This document shows, piece by piece, positions 55,106-63,746 of a stretch of DNA of 64,000 nt. The stretch is from M3007 sp033764075 (GTDB taxonomy: Bacteria > Bacteroidota > Bacteroidia > Chitinophagales > Saprospiraceae). Location of the stretch: positions 54,093 to 118,092 of the forward strand of contig JANRJH010000037.1 of the NCBI GenBank assembly GCA_033764075.1. Reading direction: 5' to 3'. Position 1 is the first letter of the stretch, and each line of letters begins with the position of its first letter. The notes under the pieces were generated by a model. It was not told the DNA's origin. It saw only the letters and a program-made list of their open reading frames with translations, and made no database searches. The translations under genes and the position numbers were made by a program.

Positions 55106-56125
55106 TTACAAGCTCAACAAAAACCCGATGGTGAAATTCGCGTCCCAGTCGAACACGAATTGCTTGCAACCGGTTGCGTCGGCCACGGCTTTGTAGATGT
55201 TGAGTCCGGCTTTTTGTTTTTCGCCCTGGGCCGTGTACTGGTCGGGCATGTTCAGCACGGTGTACCGCTCCTTGCCGTTGCGCGTTTGCTTGGCCAGCTC
55301 GAAGGGCACGCCGCCGATGATGAAGCAGGTGGAGCGCAGGCTGGCAGGCACCTGCCCGCATTTCGCCTTCACGTCGTTGTACACCGTGGCATCGGGTGTT
55401 TTATCCTGAAAATATTTGGCGCCGTAGGAGTCCAGCCCACGCACGCCACTGCCGCTCACCCACGAGATTTTGGTGTTGCCCGAGCCGATGTCCACCACAA
55501 ACGATTTGGCGTCGAACACCGGGGGCATGGCCGAGCGCAGGGCGTAACGCGCCTCCTGCTCGGGCTTCACTTCGTTTACGTTGTACCCCATGCCCTTGAG
55601 CATGCCGGAGATTTTGGACGTGATCGCCACTTTTTTCGCGCCGGAGGAGATGACGAAGTGGATGTCTTTGGCCGGAACGCCGAAAGCCAGCATGTCGGCA
55701 ATGTAGTTTTTCAGGCCGTTCTTGATGTCGGTGTCGGTGGCGAGCTTTTCATACACCAGACTGGCGCCGAATTCGGCCTTTTCCAGCTTCCAGTTTTTGT
55801 CATTGTCGATGGTGATGATGAAAGAGTTGAAGCCGGTGGCGCCCATTTCAACCACCCCCTTGAGCTTGCCGTTGACCGGGGCAGGCGGCTGGTAGCGAAA
55901 AGGCATCGCGCCGCCACCGCCGCCGGAAGGGGGCGCAGGCGCAGAGGCCGCCGCTCCCCCACCCTGCTCGTCGGTTGCCGGGGATGCCGGTTGTTCGGTG
56001 GTGGTACCCGTCTTGCCGCCGAATTGCTCGGTCAGCTGGGGCAGAAAGGTGCGGATCAGAAAAAATACACCCGCCACAATGGCCAGGGTGATGAGTAAGC
56101 GGGAGAATCCGGTGAGTCTTGCCAT
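55106..56125 (-). CDS. Membrane-anchored protein with an ASKHA (actin-like ATPase) fold domain
   Basis: 339 residues. A short basic N-terminus and one membrane segment (LLITLAIVAGVFFLIRTFL) precede a Gly/Ala/Pro-rich linker (about 35-75). The C-terminal domain carries EMGATGFNSFIITID and VVDIGSGNTKISWV (about residue 208), a pattern of phosphate-binding loops in the ASKHA fold (Ppx/GppA-like). The basic N-terminus places this domain outside the cytoplasm by the positive-inside rule, an unusual location for an ATPase fold. It could bind polyphosphate or another ligand, or be reversed in orientation. Function unknown. Confidence 0.6.
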   Translation of the reverse strand: MARLTGFSRLLITLAIVAGVFFLIRTFLPQLTEQFGGKTGTTTEQPASPATDEQGGGAAASAPAPPSGGGGGAMPFRYQPPAPVNGKLKGVVEMGATGFNSFIITIDNDKNWKLEKAEFGASLVYEKLATDTDIKNGLKNYIADMLAFGVPAKDIHFVISSGAKKVAITSKISGMLKGMGYNVNEVKPEQEARYALRSAMPPVFDAKSFVVDIGSGNTKISWVSGSGVRGLDSYGAKYFQDKTPDATVYNDVKAKCGQVPASLRSTCFIIGGVPFELAKQTRNGKERYTVLNMPDQYTAQGEKQKAGLNIYKAVADATGCKQFVFDWDANFTIGFLLSL

Positions 56126-56173
56126 GGTCGAATGGTTTGTTTAGTCGAAAAGGTTTGGGCAAAAATAGGAAAA

Positions 56174-56260
56174 GGCTTTCGGCTTTCGGCTATCGGCTAT
56201 CGGTAGTCGGCTATCGGTTGTCGGCTATCGGTTGTCGGCTATCGGTAGTCGGTGGTCGGG
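56174..56260. repeat. Degenerate tandem CGGCTATCGGT/CGGCTTT word repeat
   Basis: About a dozen units of TCGGCTAT, TCGGTAG, TCGGTTG and TCGGTGG in series. It looks like a diverged short tandem repeat of the same general kind as the GAATGCG words elsewhere. Confidence 0.85.
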
Positions 56261-56279
56261 AGTTTGGGATTGAGTTTGC

Positions 56280-56542
56280 TATATTTGTGGCGCATTCAGC
56301 CGGTTGTGTCACCCGGTAGTGCTTTGAGCCCCGAATGCCGAATAGAAGTCCCAATAAGCCCCGTAGGGGCGACCCTCTTGTGGGGTATATTTGTAGCGCA
56401 TTCAGCCGGTTGTGTCACCCGGTAGTGCTTTGAGCCCCGAATGCCGAATAGAAGTCCCAATAAGCCCCGTAGGGGCGACCCTCTTGTGGTGATTTCGATA
56501 TGGGGTTTCTATATTTGTGGCGCATGGAGCCGGCTGTGTTGG
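56280..56542 (+). repeat. Two and a third copies of a 106-bp direct repeat carrying -7-like boxes
   Basis: Copy 1 begins at 56280 and copy 2 at 56386, with nearly identical sequence for about 103 bp and one visible difference near the start (TTTGTGG against TTTGTAG). A shortened third copy begins at 56510. Each begins with TATATTTG, a perfect TAnnTTTG box, and copies 1 and 2 contain the hairpin GCCCC-GTA-GGGGC. The third TATATTTG has a TTG 23 bp upstream and may be the real promoter of the carbonic anhydrase gene. Confidence 0.85.
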
Positions 56543-56619
56543 CCGTTACCCCCAAATGGTCAAAGTGGGAACCGCTGCCGGTTGGGGGCATTTTGCTTTT
56601 TTACACAAATCGCTGGATT

Positions 56620-57135
56620 ATGGCTTTGATTTTGCCTTGTAACGACATCATGCCCGCTTTCGGGCAAAACGTTTTTCTTGCCGGGAACGCCACGATTGTG
56701 GGCGATGTGGTCATGGGCGACGACTGTTCGGTGTGGTTCCAGGCGGTAGTGCGGGGCGACGTGAATTTCATCCGCATCGGCAACAAGGTCAATATTCAGG
56801 ACGGCGCCATTCTGCACTGCACCTACCAAAAGTGCGGCACGACTGTGGGCAACAACGTCAGCATCGGCCATCGGGCCCTTGTGCACGGATGCACCTTGCA
56901 CGACAACGTGCTGATCGGCATGGGCGCCATCGTGATGGATCAGGCGGTGGTGGAAGAAAATTGCCTGATCGCCGCCGGCGCCGTGGTGCTCGAAAATACC
57001 GTGTGCAAAACCGGCGGCGTGTACGCCGGTGTGCCGGCCAAACGGGTGAAAGAACTGACCCCCGAACTGTTCGAAGGGGAAATCAAGCGCATCGCAAACA
57101 ATTACGTTTTGTATGCCTCCTGGTTTAAAGGTTAG
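56620..57135 (+). CDS. Gamma-type carbonic anhydrase-like protein
   Basis: 171 residues from the ATG at 56620 (MALILPCNDIMPAFGQN), inside a longer frame. A left-handed beta-helix with hexapeptide repeats includes DVNFIRIGNKVNIQDGAILH and SIGHRALVHGCTL. Three His in the expected places (ILHC, SIGH, LVHG) could bind zinc, as in Cam/CamH-type gamma-carbonic anhydrases. Enzyme activity is known for some members only. The 3' end overlaps the convergent next gene by four bases. Confidence 0.85.
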   Translation: MALILPCNDIMPAFGQNVFLAGNATIVGDVVMGDDCSVWFQAVVRGDVNFIRIGNKVNIQDGAILHCTYQKCGTTVGNNVSIGHRALVHGCTLHDNVLIGMGAIVMDQAVVEENCLIAAGAVVLENTVCKTGGVYAGVPAKRVKELTPELFEGEIKRIANNYVLYASWFKG

Positions 57136-57692
57136 CGGAATTGCACGCCGGACAGGCTGCCGCAGGCGGACTGACCGTTGTCCTTGGTAAAGCAGAACGT
57201 TATGGTGTACACTTTCGAGGTGTCGGAAGGCAAATACGGTGTGTAAAAATACAATCCGGCTAATCCGAGCGCGTAGAAATCAAGCCCGCGCAACCCCTGG
57301 CTCAGCGGGCCGGCAGTACTGTCGGCATACCAGATGTCCAGGGAATAAAATAGATCGTTAAGGGACGCACCGGCGGGGTGCAACGTATCGAATGCCTGAT
57401 CGGCCGTGATCAGCATGGTATCCAGCCCGTATTGGGTTCCTTCGCTGCCGTCGTCGGGACAACTGGTGCCGTATGCCATCGGCGTGACCACAGGCATGTA
57501 GCCTTCGGCCATAAACCGCAGCGAATCGGGCAAAACTTCAAATCCGGTAGCGGGCAGGTTTTGAGAACGGGATGGCAGATCAGCCTGCCGAATCAGCAGG
57601 CGATGGTAATCATAATAAGCAAAACGTTCACAACAGGCGTCCAAAACGTAAAGGAAAACAGCAAAGAAAAACAACAGCAGAACCTTGCGCAT
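57132..57692 (-). CDS. Putative envelope protein of unknown function
   Basis: 186 residues with a signal or lipoprotein-type N-terminus (LLLFFFAVFLYVLDACCERF). The mature part has FEVLPDSLRFMAEGYMPVV and SCPDDGSEGTQYG; Cys pairs and the pattern resemble Bacteroidota DUF5034-type proteins, a guess. The 3' end overlaps the carbonic anhydrase gene by four bases. Confidence 0.6.
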   Translation of the reverse strand: MRKVLLLFFFAVFLYVLDACCERFAYYDYHRLLIRQADLPSRSQNLPATGFEVLPDSLRFMAEGYMPVVTPMAYGTSCPDDGSEGTQYGLDTMLITADQAFDTLHPAGASLNDLFYSLDIWYADSTAGPLSQGLRGLDFYALGLAGLYFYTPYLPSDTSKVYTITFCFTKDNGQSACGSLSGVQFR

Positions 57693-57722
57693 AGCATTTC
57701 CATTTAATTTGCCTTAGTGGGC

Positions 57723-58601
57723 CTACGACCGCACCAAATATACGCCAGCCAGAATAATTCCCGTGCCTGCCACGTCCATCGCCGACACTTTTTCACCGTC
57801 GATGAAGCCGATAAGCAGGGCCACCACCGGCAGCAGGTAGGTCACCGAGGTGGCAAAAACCGGGCTGGTGCGCTGGATCAGCCAGAAATAGAGGATGGAG
57901 CCGCCAACGGTGCCCACCGCAGCCAGGTAGCCGATGTAGCCGATGGCCTGAGCACCCCTTTCGTGTGCCAGGGCCGCCGACCAGGCGCCGCTCCACCAGA
58001 GCCCGGCGAGGAAAAACAGCCCGGTGATCATAAACGCCGCCGAGGCGATGCCCGCCGGATGCTGGTCGGCCAGGTACCGGTTCACCAGCAGGGCGTTCAT
58101 CGCGTAACACATGGTGGCCAGGATGCACAACCCGGCGTACCACAGGTTTCCGGAAAAATGCCCGCCTGTGCTGCTCCATACGAGCAGCGTAGCACCGGCC
58201 AGCCCCACCAATACGCCCCACATCTTGGAAAACGTCGGCGCCCGCCGAAACAACACAAAACCCAAAAACAGGGTAAACATGGGCGTCAGGGCGTTCAGCA
58301 CGCCTGCCAGACCGCTGTTCACGTGCTGCTGCGCGATGGCAAAAAAATAGTTCGGAATGGCCGACCCAAACAGGGCCACGCCAATCAGGGGCCGCCACCG
58401 CTTCCAGTCGATGCGCGACCAGAAGGCCAACGCAATGGGTACATAAAGCGCTGTGGCCAGCGACATCCGCCATAACGCCATGTGCACAGGCTCAAAAACC
58501 TGGACGGACCGTTTGATGAACAGGAAAGATGCCCCCCAGACGACCGCCAGCAAAACCAGTGTGAGCCAGTCAAGCAATACGGGAGTACGGTCGTGTGACA
58601 T
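57723..58601 (-). CDS. EamA/DMT-family transporter
   Basis: 292 residues with about ten hydrophobic helices, organised as two EamA halves. Landmarks are LAVVWGASFLFIKRSVQVFE, GLAGVLNALTPMFTLFLGFV and DVAGTGIILAGVYLV. The family exports metabolites or amino acids, and the substrate is unknown. It is divergent from pafA. Confidence 0.88.
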   Translation of the reverse strand: MSHDRTPVLLDWLTLVLLAVVWGASFLFIKRSVQVFEPVHMALWRMSLATALYVPIALAFWSRIDWKRWRPLIGVALFGSAIPNYFFAIAQQHVNSGLAGVLNALTPMFTLFLGFVLFRRAPTFSKMWGVLVGLAGATLLVWSSTGGHFSGNLWYAGLCILATMCYAMNALLVNRYLADQHPAGIASAAFMITGLFFLAGLWWSGAWSAALAHERGAQAIGYIGYLAAVGTVGGSILYFWLIQRTSPVFATSVTYLLPVVALLIGFIDGEKVSAMDVAGTGIILAGVYLVRS

Positions 58602-58673
58602 GCAGCAGCGGGTTTATAGCCACGCAAAGAACGCCAACCCGCGCAAAAGGTTTTCCCAATAGCTTTTCTCCCC

Positions 58674-58681
58674 TATCTTTG
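58674..58681 (+). promoter_or_regulatory. Putative -7 box TATCTTTG for pafA
   Basis: Matches TAnnTTTG, 42 bp upstream of the ATG at 58724. A T-rich stretch sits near the -33 position but there is no clear TTG. Confidence 0.5.
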
Positions 58682-58723
58682 GTTCGCCAAACCAACATGC
58701 CTGATCCTGAACGTCCGACTGCC

Positions 58724-60361
58724 ATGCGCTACGCATTTTTGATTCCCGTATTGCTGTTTTCCACCGGTCTTTTGCCCGCACAAATGCCCAACAAGCCCAA
58801 ACTCATCGTCGGCATCGTCGTGGATCAAATGCGGTACGATTACCTGTACAAGTACGAGGACGCCTACGGAGAAGGCGGATTCAAGCGTTTGCTGCGCGAG
58901 GGCTTCTCCTGCGAAAACACGCATTTCAACTTTATGCCCACCTACACGGGTCCCGGCCACGCGTCCATTTACACCGGAACAACACCCTCGGTCAACGGGG
59001 TCATCGCCAACGATTGGTGGGACCCGGAATGGAAATCCGCCCGATACGTCACCCAGGATCCCCGTTACCGGACCGTCGGCGGCACGCCCGGCAAGGTGGG
59101 CGAACACTCCCCTGCCGTGATGCTCAGCTCCACGATCACCGACGAACTCCGCCTGTCCAACGCCTTGCGCTCCAAAGTGGTGGGGGTTTGCCTCAAAGAC
59201 CGCGGCAGCATCCTGCCCGCCGGCCACTTTCCGAACGCCGCGTACTGGTTCGACGACAAGACCGGCAACTGGATCACCAGCACCTATTACCCCGACTCCA
59301 CCGCCCTGCCCGGGTGGGTCACCGCATTCAACGCCCAAAACCGCGTGCAGGCCTACCTGAACAAGGGCTGGTCGAAGCTCCCCAACGCCGATTACAGCCA
59401 GAGCTTCCCCGACTGGAAACCCTTCGAAACGCCCTACATCAGCGGCGACCTGCCCTACGATCTCCAGGAATTACAGAAAAAATTCGGCCCCGGACTCATC
59501 CGCTACACCCCCTACGGAAACGAGTTTACCCTCGACTTTGCCCTGGAGGCCATCAAAAACATGGAGCTGGGCGCCGATGCCTACCCCGATTTCCTGTGCC
59601 TGAGCTTCTCCTCTACCGACTACTGCGGGCACCAGTTCGGCGTACATGCGGAAGAGACCCAGGACGTCTACCTGAAACTGGACCGGCAGATCGAACGCCT
59701 GCTGAGCTTTCTCGATCGGCAGTTCGGCAAAAACCAGGTGCTCGTGTTCCTCACCGCCGACCACGGAGGCGCCGAAACGCCCGCCCACCTGCAATCGATC
59801 GGCGGCGCAGCCGGGGTGTTCCCGGAGAGCAAGCTCAAAAACAAACTGCTCCAGGCCCTTGAGCTCGACCTCGGCATGCAGGCCAACCTGATCCACGAGG
59901 CGAGCAACCAGCAGGTGTGGCTCAACTGGGAGGCCATGCAAGACCTGGAGCTGGACCCCAACACCGTAGCGGACGTGATCATTCAGGAACTCATGGACAT
60001 GCCCGGTGTGTACGATGCCATGAGCACCGATGAACTCTTTTACCTCCCGGAAGACTACCCCTTCGCCGCCGAGGTGCGCCGCGGCATTCACCCGCGCCGC
60101 TCCGGCGACATCGTGTACCTGCTCGACCCGGCCTGGCACACATCCGACGACTATTTCCTCACCGGCGGTACCACCCATGGCTCCCCGTACCCGTACGACA
60201 CCCACGTGCCCCTGCTCTGGTACGGCTGGAAAACGCCACAGGGCGAAAGCCACGCGCCGGTCACCATCGCCGACATCGCCCCCACCCTCGCAGCCCTGTT
60301 ACGCATCATGGAGCCCAACGGCAGCACCGGCAGGGTGATCGAAGACCTTTTCAAAAAATGA
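58724..60361 (+). CDS. pafA: PafA-type alkaline phosphatase
   Basis: 545 residues from the ATG at 58724, with a signal peptide (FLIPVLLFSTGLLPAQ). The active site is complete: metal ligand Asp34 (IVVDQMRYDY), nucleophile Thr75 (PTYTGPGHASI), Asn96 (ANDWWD), Lys158 and Arg160 (CLKDRGSIL), and the metal ligands in SSTDYCGHQFG, TADHGG and THGSPYPYDTHV. The N-K-R trio is the mark of phosphate-irrepressible monoesterases such as Flavobacterium PafA. It hydrolyses phosphomonoesters in the periplasm. An in-frame ATG at 58697 is an alternative start. It is followed by a GNAT gene with ATGA overlap. Confidence 0.93.
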   Translation: MRYAFLIPVLLFSTGLLPAQMPNKPKLIVGIVVDQMRYDYLYKYEDAYGEGGFKRLLREGFSCENTHFNFMPTYTGPGHASIYTGTTPSVNGVIANDWWDPEWKSARYVTQDPRYRTVGGTPGKVGEHSPAVMLSSTITDELRLSNALRSKVVGVCLKDRGSILPAGHFPNAAYWFDDKTGNWITSTYYPDSTALPGWVTAFNAQNRVQAYLNKGWSKLPNADYSQSFPDWKPFETPYISGDLPYDLQELQKKFGPGLIRYTPYGNEFTLDFALEAIKNMELGADAYPDFLCLSFSSTDYCGHQFGVHAEETQDVYLKLDRQIERLLSFLDRQFGKNQVLVFLTADHGGAETPAHLQSIGGAAGVFPESKLKNKLLQALELDLGMQANLIHEASNQQVWLNWEAMQDLELDPNTVADVIIQELMDMPGVYDAMSTDELFYLPEDYPFAAEVRRGIHPRRSGDIVYLLDPAWHTSDDYFLTGGTTHGSPYPYDTHVPLLWYGWKTPQGESHAPVTIADIAPTLAALLRIMEPNGSTGRVIEDLFKK

Positions 60362-60960
60362 CACCCGAACCCTTCGACTTCGGCCGCGAGTACGTCCTGG
60401 AAGACGACTTTGCGCGCTTGCAACCCCTGACCGTGGCCGACTACGACCATCTTCTGCCTTTTGCCCTGCAGGAGCCGGAAATATGGACCCACACGCTGGT
60501 GGCGGCCGACAGCCCGGAAAAACTGAAAACCTACATCGCCCAGGCGCTCAAGTATCGCGTCCGGGAAACTGCCTACCCGTTCATCGTCTTTGACAAGCGG
60601 CAGGACCGCTACGCCGGCAGCACCCGCTTCTACCACATTGACCTCAAAAACGGCACCACCCATCTGGGTTACACCTGGTACGGAAAAGCACACCAGGGCA
60701 CCGGGCTCAACCGGCATTGCAAATTCCTGATGCTCGATTTTGCCTTCCAAACCATGCGCATGGAACGGGTGGAGTTCAACGCCGACGTGCAAAACGAGCG
60801 CAGCATCGCCGCCATGAAAAAAATCGGCTGCACCGTGGAAGGCGTGCTGCGCAGCCATAAACTGCTCCCCGACGGCCGCCGCCGCGACAGCATCGTGCTG
60901 AGCATCCTGCGTGAAGAGTGGCTGTCGGGCGTCAGGGAGCAGTTGCGCTTACGGTGCTGA
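60358..60960 (+). CDS. GNAT-family acetyltransferase (RimJ/RimL-like)
   Basis: 200 residues. The fold is recognisable from LGYTWYGKAHQGTGLNRHCK (acetyl-CoA loop region) and AFQTMRMERVEFNADVQNER then SIAAMKKIGCTVEGVLRSHK, the usual C-terminal GNAT pattern. The acceptor is unknown. The ATG overlaps the pafA stop, so the two may be co-translated. Confidence 0.88.
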   Translation: MTPEPFDFGREYVLEDDFARLQPLTVADYDHLLPFALQEPEIWTHTLVAADSPEKLKTYIAQALKYRVRETAYPFIVFDKRQDRYAGSTRFYHIDLKNGTTHLGYTWYGKAHQGTGLNRHCKFLMLDFAFQTMRMERVEFNADVQNERSIAAMKKIGCTVEGVLRSHKLLPDGRRRDSIVLSILREEWLSGVREQLRLRC

Positions 60961-60974
60961 GGCAGACATTTTGC

Positions 60975-61166
60975 CTAGGCTTTCCGCACCGAACAAGTAT
61001 TCGCCCCCACGATGGCGTACAATGGACAAAAATTAATCAGGGCGGTGCCGATCAATATCAGGCCGATGGCGCCGAACCAGGACTGAAAATAAATGCCGCC
61101 ACCTACCATGGCTGCGCCCAAAACCAGGCGGAGGATGCGATCAAGGGAACCTACGTTGCGTTTCAT
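60975..61166 (-). CDS. Small DUF2892 (YgaP-like) membrane protein
   Basis: 63 residues: KRNVGSLDRILRLVLGAAMV, two hydrophobic helices, and a C-terminal CPLYAIVGANTC stretch. The family is the membrane part of YgaP-type rhodaneses, here without the rhodanese domain. It lies 73 bp downstream of the Crp/Fnr gene on the same strand and may share its transcript. Confidence 0.85.
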   Translation of the reverse strand: MKRNVGSLDRILRLVLGAAMVGGGIYFQSWFGAIGLILIGTALINFCPLYAIVGANTCSVRKA

Positions 61167-61239
61167 ATCAGGAACTGTTTAAGTGATGAATGATGAAACA
61201 AATATACAGGGCGCGGAAAGCCCCGCTTTGTGACCTCAG

Positions 61240-61839
61240 TCACCAAGCACCTAAATAATGTATCACGCCCCGCTCCGTTCGCACCATTTGCTCCTCCTCC
61301 AAACGCTTCAACAACCGGGAGACCACCTCCCGGGCGGTGCCCAGCTCGTCGGCCAACTGCTGGTGCGTAATCCGGAGCACGGGCCCTTTTTGCAGGCTGC
61401 ACTTGAGCCGGAGCAAATCCACCAGCCGCTCATCCACCCGGTTGAACGCCACCTCCTGCACCATTTGCAACAACTCCTCATAACGGCGACTGAAAAGCCC
61501 GAAAATAAAGTCCAGCCAATCTTTTCTCGATGACAAATGCCGCCGAACGGCGTCTACCGGCAGCAGCAATACACGAGCCGCTTCGGCTACCTCGGCCCGA
61601 ACCCGGCTGGGCGTGTTCTGCTGCACCGCCAGCAGGGTCATCACGCAGGACTCCCCCGGGACAATCAGGTACAGCAGCAACTCCCGCCCCGACTGGTCCT
61701 CCCGCACCACCTTGATGCTGCCCCCGAGCACCAGCGGAACCCATTTGATATACTGCCCGTCACGGAGCAACACCGTGCCGCCGGGAAAAGTGTATTCTTC
61801 GCCGTATGTATTCAACAATTGAAGCAGTTGGGCATCCAT
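61240..61839 (-). CDS. Crp/Fnr-family transcription regulator
   Basis: 199 residues from the ATG at 61839 (MDAQLLQLLNTYG); another ATG at 61887 is possible. The frame is open far upstream only because of GC-rich antisense sequence. A cyclic-nucleotide-binding-like domain (PGGTVLLRDGQYIKWVPLVL, SGRELLLYLIVPGESCVMTL) precedes an HTH (ITHQQLADELGTAREVVSRL). The Cys set for an Fnr iron-sulfur cluster is absent, so it senses something else. The neighbouring DUF2892 gene is a common partner. Confidence 0.88.
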   Translation of the reverse strand: MDAQLLQLLNTYGEEYTFPGGTVLLRDGQYIKWVPLVLGGSIKVVREDQSGRELLLYLIVPGESCVMTLLAVQQNTPSRVRAEVAEAARVLLLPVDAVRRHLSSRKDWLDFIFGLFSRRYEELLQMVQEVAFNRVDERLVDLLRLKCSLQKGPVLRITHQQLADELGTAREVVSRLLKRLEEEQMVRTERGVIHYLGAW

Positions 61840-61929
61840 CTCCTGTTTTTTTTGCTGTTTCCCTTTTGCCCGGCAATTTACATGCATGAATGTACGAAAT
61901 AAACGTTTGATTCGGACTAACCCTTTTTT

Positions 61930-63492
61930 ATGCGAAACAACAGCCTCTTCTGGGCCCTCCTGCTGCCCTGCACCCTGAACGCCCAAGCCGACACCCTCCG
62001 CGAGTACAGCCACGCCGACGACAAACTGGCGCCCACCAAGGACCTGGTGTTGCTTAAAATCGTGGTGCAGGACCTGAACCAGCGCAAGCTGCCGGACCTC
62101 GACGTATCGGTCGTGCAAACCGCCGCCGGAAAAACCTGGCAGGGCGTCACCGGCAAGTACGGAGAGGTCAACTTCCGCCTGCCCAAGGGGCAAACGTACC
62201 GCATCGGCGCCGGCAACGAACCGGCCATCGAGACCATCACCCTGTCCAACGACCCCTTCGCAACCGAGTTCCTGCGCATCACCCACCTGCCCAAGGCATT
62301 TACAGAGGAAGAAGTGAACGACACCATTCGCCAGCAGGTGTCCCTTTACCAGACACCCACGCGCGACCGCGTTCTGCTGATTGCCAACATCCTGGACCTC
62401 GACGACAAGCCGATTGAGGGCGAAGTGCTGTATTTTGCCGTCCAGGGCGCCCCAACGGTGTACACCGCCACCACCGACGCGCGCGGCAAGGCAGCCCTGA
62501 TGCTGCCCAACGGCCGGCATTACTGTTTCAGCACCGCTTTTTACAAAAACCTGAAGTGCTACGAACTGCCCGACAACGGCAAGGCCGGTCAGCTCAAGAT
62601 CACCTACAACACCATCGGAACCCGGGAACTGCTGCGCCGCCAGGCCGAACGCGCGCGCCTGGCCGCCGTGCGCGACTCGCTCTACCAGATTCGGCGTGCG
62701 CGCGACTCGGTGGCCACCCTGAACAGGGAGCTCAAAGAGAGCGACTTTGTCGACCAGCTCGTTTATGGCGCCCCGCTCGACTCGGTGATCAAAAAAATTG
62801 AAAAACGCAGCGCCCGCGAACGCGAAGCGGTGGCCAAAGACCCCAAATACTTCGAAAAAACGGGCGAGGTGGTCAAAGCGACCTTCTTCCGGATGGGCGA
62901 ACGCTGGGCGCACAAGGTGGTGGTGACCGACCTCACCGGCAGCATGTCGCCCTACATGGATCAGGTGGTCCTCTGGCACGCGCTCCAGTTGGTGCAGCAC
63001 GAAGAAAACAGGTACCTGTTTTTCAACGACGGCGACCGCACCCCGGAAGACCAAAAGCGCATCGGGCAAACCGGCGGCCTGTACTTTCTCGACCGCGCCG
63101 ACATGCCCCAACTCCTCGAAAAAATGCGCGAAACCACGCGCAACGGCAACGGGGGCGACAGCCCGGAAAACGACCTGGAAGCCCTGCTCGCCGGCGCCGC
63201 CAAAAAACAGGGGATGGATGAACTGTTGCTCATCGCCGACAACTACAGCGATGTTCGCGACAAGGAACTGGTCATCCGCCTGAACGTACCCGTGCACATT
63301 GTCCTGTGCGGCGCGGAAAGCGGCATCAACGAAGACTACCTCGAAATCGCGTACAAAACAAAGGGCAGCATACACACCATTGAACAGGACATCGATGACC
63401 TGGCGGCCCTCGCCGAAGGGCAAACCGTTGCCATCGGTGCGTTTCAGTACCGGGTGAGCCGGGGGACATTTATTAAGGTGAGCAAGATGTGA
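61930..63492 (+). CDS. Secreted protein with a von Willebrand factor A-like domain
   Basis: 520 residues with a signal peptide (LFWALLLPCTLNAQAD). The N-terminal half has two carboxypeptidase-regulatory-like beta modules (KIVVQDLNQRKLPDLDV and IANILDLDDKPIEGEVLYF). A coiled region follows, then a vWA-like domain from about 320 with the MIDAS-like DLTGSMSPYMDQ and a later ELLLIADNYSDVRD. vWA domains bind metal and mediate adhesion or assembly. The role is unknown. It is divergent from the Crp/Fnr gene. Confidence 0.75.
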   Translation: MRNNSLFWALLLPCTLNAQADTLREYSHADDKLAPTKDLVLLKIVVQDLNQRKLPDLDVSVVQTAAGKTWQGVTGKYGEVNFRLPKGQTYRIGAGNEPAIETITLSNDPFATEFLRITHLPKAFTEEEVNDTIRQQVSLYQTPTRDRVLLIANILDLDDKPIEGEVLYFAVQGAPTVYTATTDARGKAALMLPNGRHYCFSTAFYKNLKCYELPDNGKAGQLKITYNTIGTRELLRRQAERARLAAVRDSLYQIRRARDSVATLNRELKESDFVDQLVYGAPLDSVIKKIEKRSAREREAVAKDPKYFEKTGEVVKATFFRMGERWAHKVVVTDLTGSMSPYMDQVVLWHALQLVQHEENRYLFFNDGDRTPEDQKRIGQTGGLYFLDRADMPQLLEKMRETTRNGNGGDSPENDLEALLAGAAKKQGMDELLLIADNYSDVRDKELVIRLNVPVHIVLCGAESGINEDYLEIAYKTKGSIHTIEQDIDDLAALAEGQTVAIGAFQYRVSRGTFIKVSKM

Positions 63493-63654
63493 GGCACTGA
63501 ATCTGCCCTTTGGGTTTCCGTCGCTATTCCGGACTTTCACTGTGATATCAAATACCTTACATCAAATTTTAATAACCTCACTTTCGGTAAATTAATTTCG
63601 ACAAACGATCGTCGATTTCCCCTCTTGCCGTGGAGCAACCGGTTTCTTTTCCAT

Positions 63655-63662
63655 TATATTTG
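63655..63662 (+). promoter_or_regulatory. Putative -7 box TATATTTG for the last gene
   Basis: Matches TAnnTTTG, 57 bp upstream of the ATG at 63720 and 98 bp upstream of the ATG at 63761. The rest of the 268-bp gap shows no clear -33 box or terminator. Confidence 0.45.
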
Positions 63663-63746
63663 CAGTGCCGGTTTAATCCACTCCAAAAGCACTTTTCACC
63701 ATCTCAAATACATTCGATTATGAAAACAATTTTTTCTTTCCTCCGC

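Larger units (their letters stand above)
56126..56619. other. 494-bp repeat-rich intergenic region
   Basis: Holds a low-complexity CGGCTAT tract (56174-56260), a 106-bp tandem repeat (56280-56489) and a partial third copy (56510-56542) leading to the carbonic anhydrase gene. No ORF with family features. Confidence 0.8.

Noticed and set aside
56281..56489. CRISPR-like array reading of the direct repeats
   Set aside because: The units are ~103 bp with almost no spacer between them and only two full copies. No cas genes are nearby.
61240..63540. 766-codon minus-strand ORF merging the Crp/Fnr gene with antisense of the vWA gene
   Set aside because: Only the last 199 codons have family features, with a good ATG at 61839. 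The rest is complementary to a well-supported secreted protein gene.
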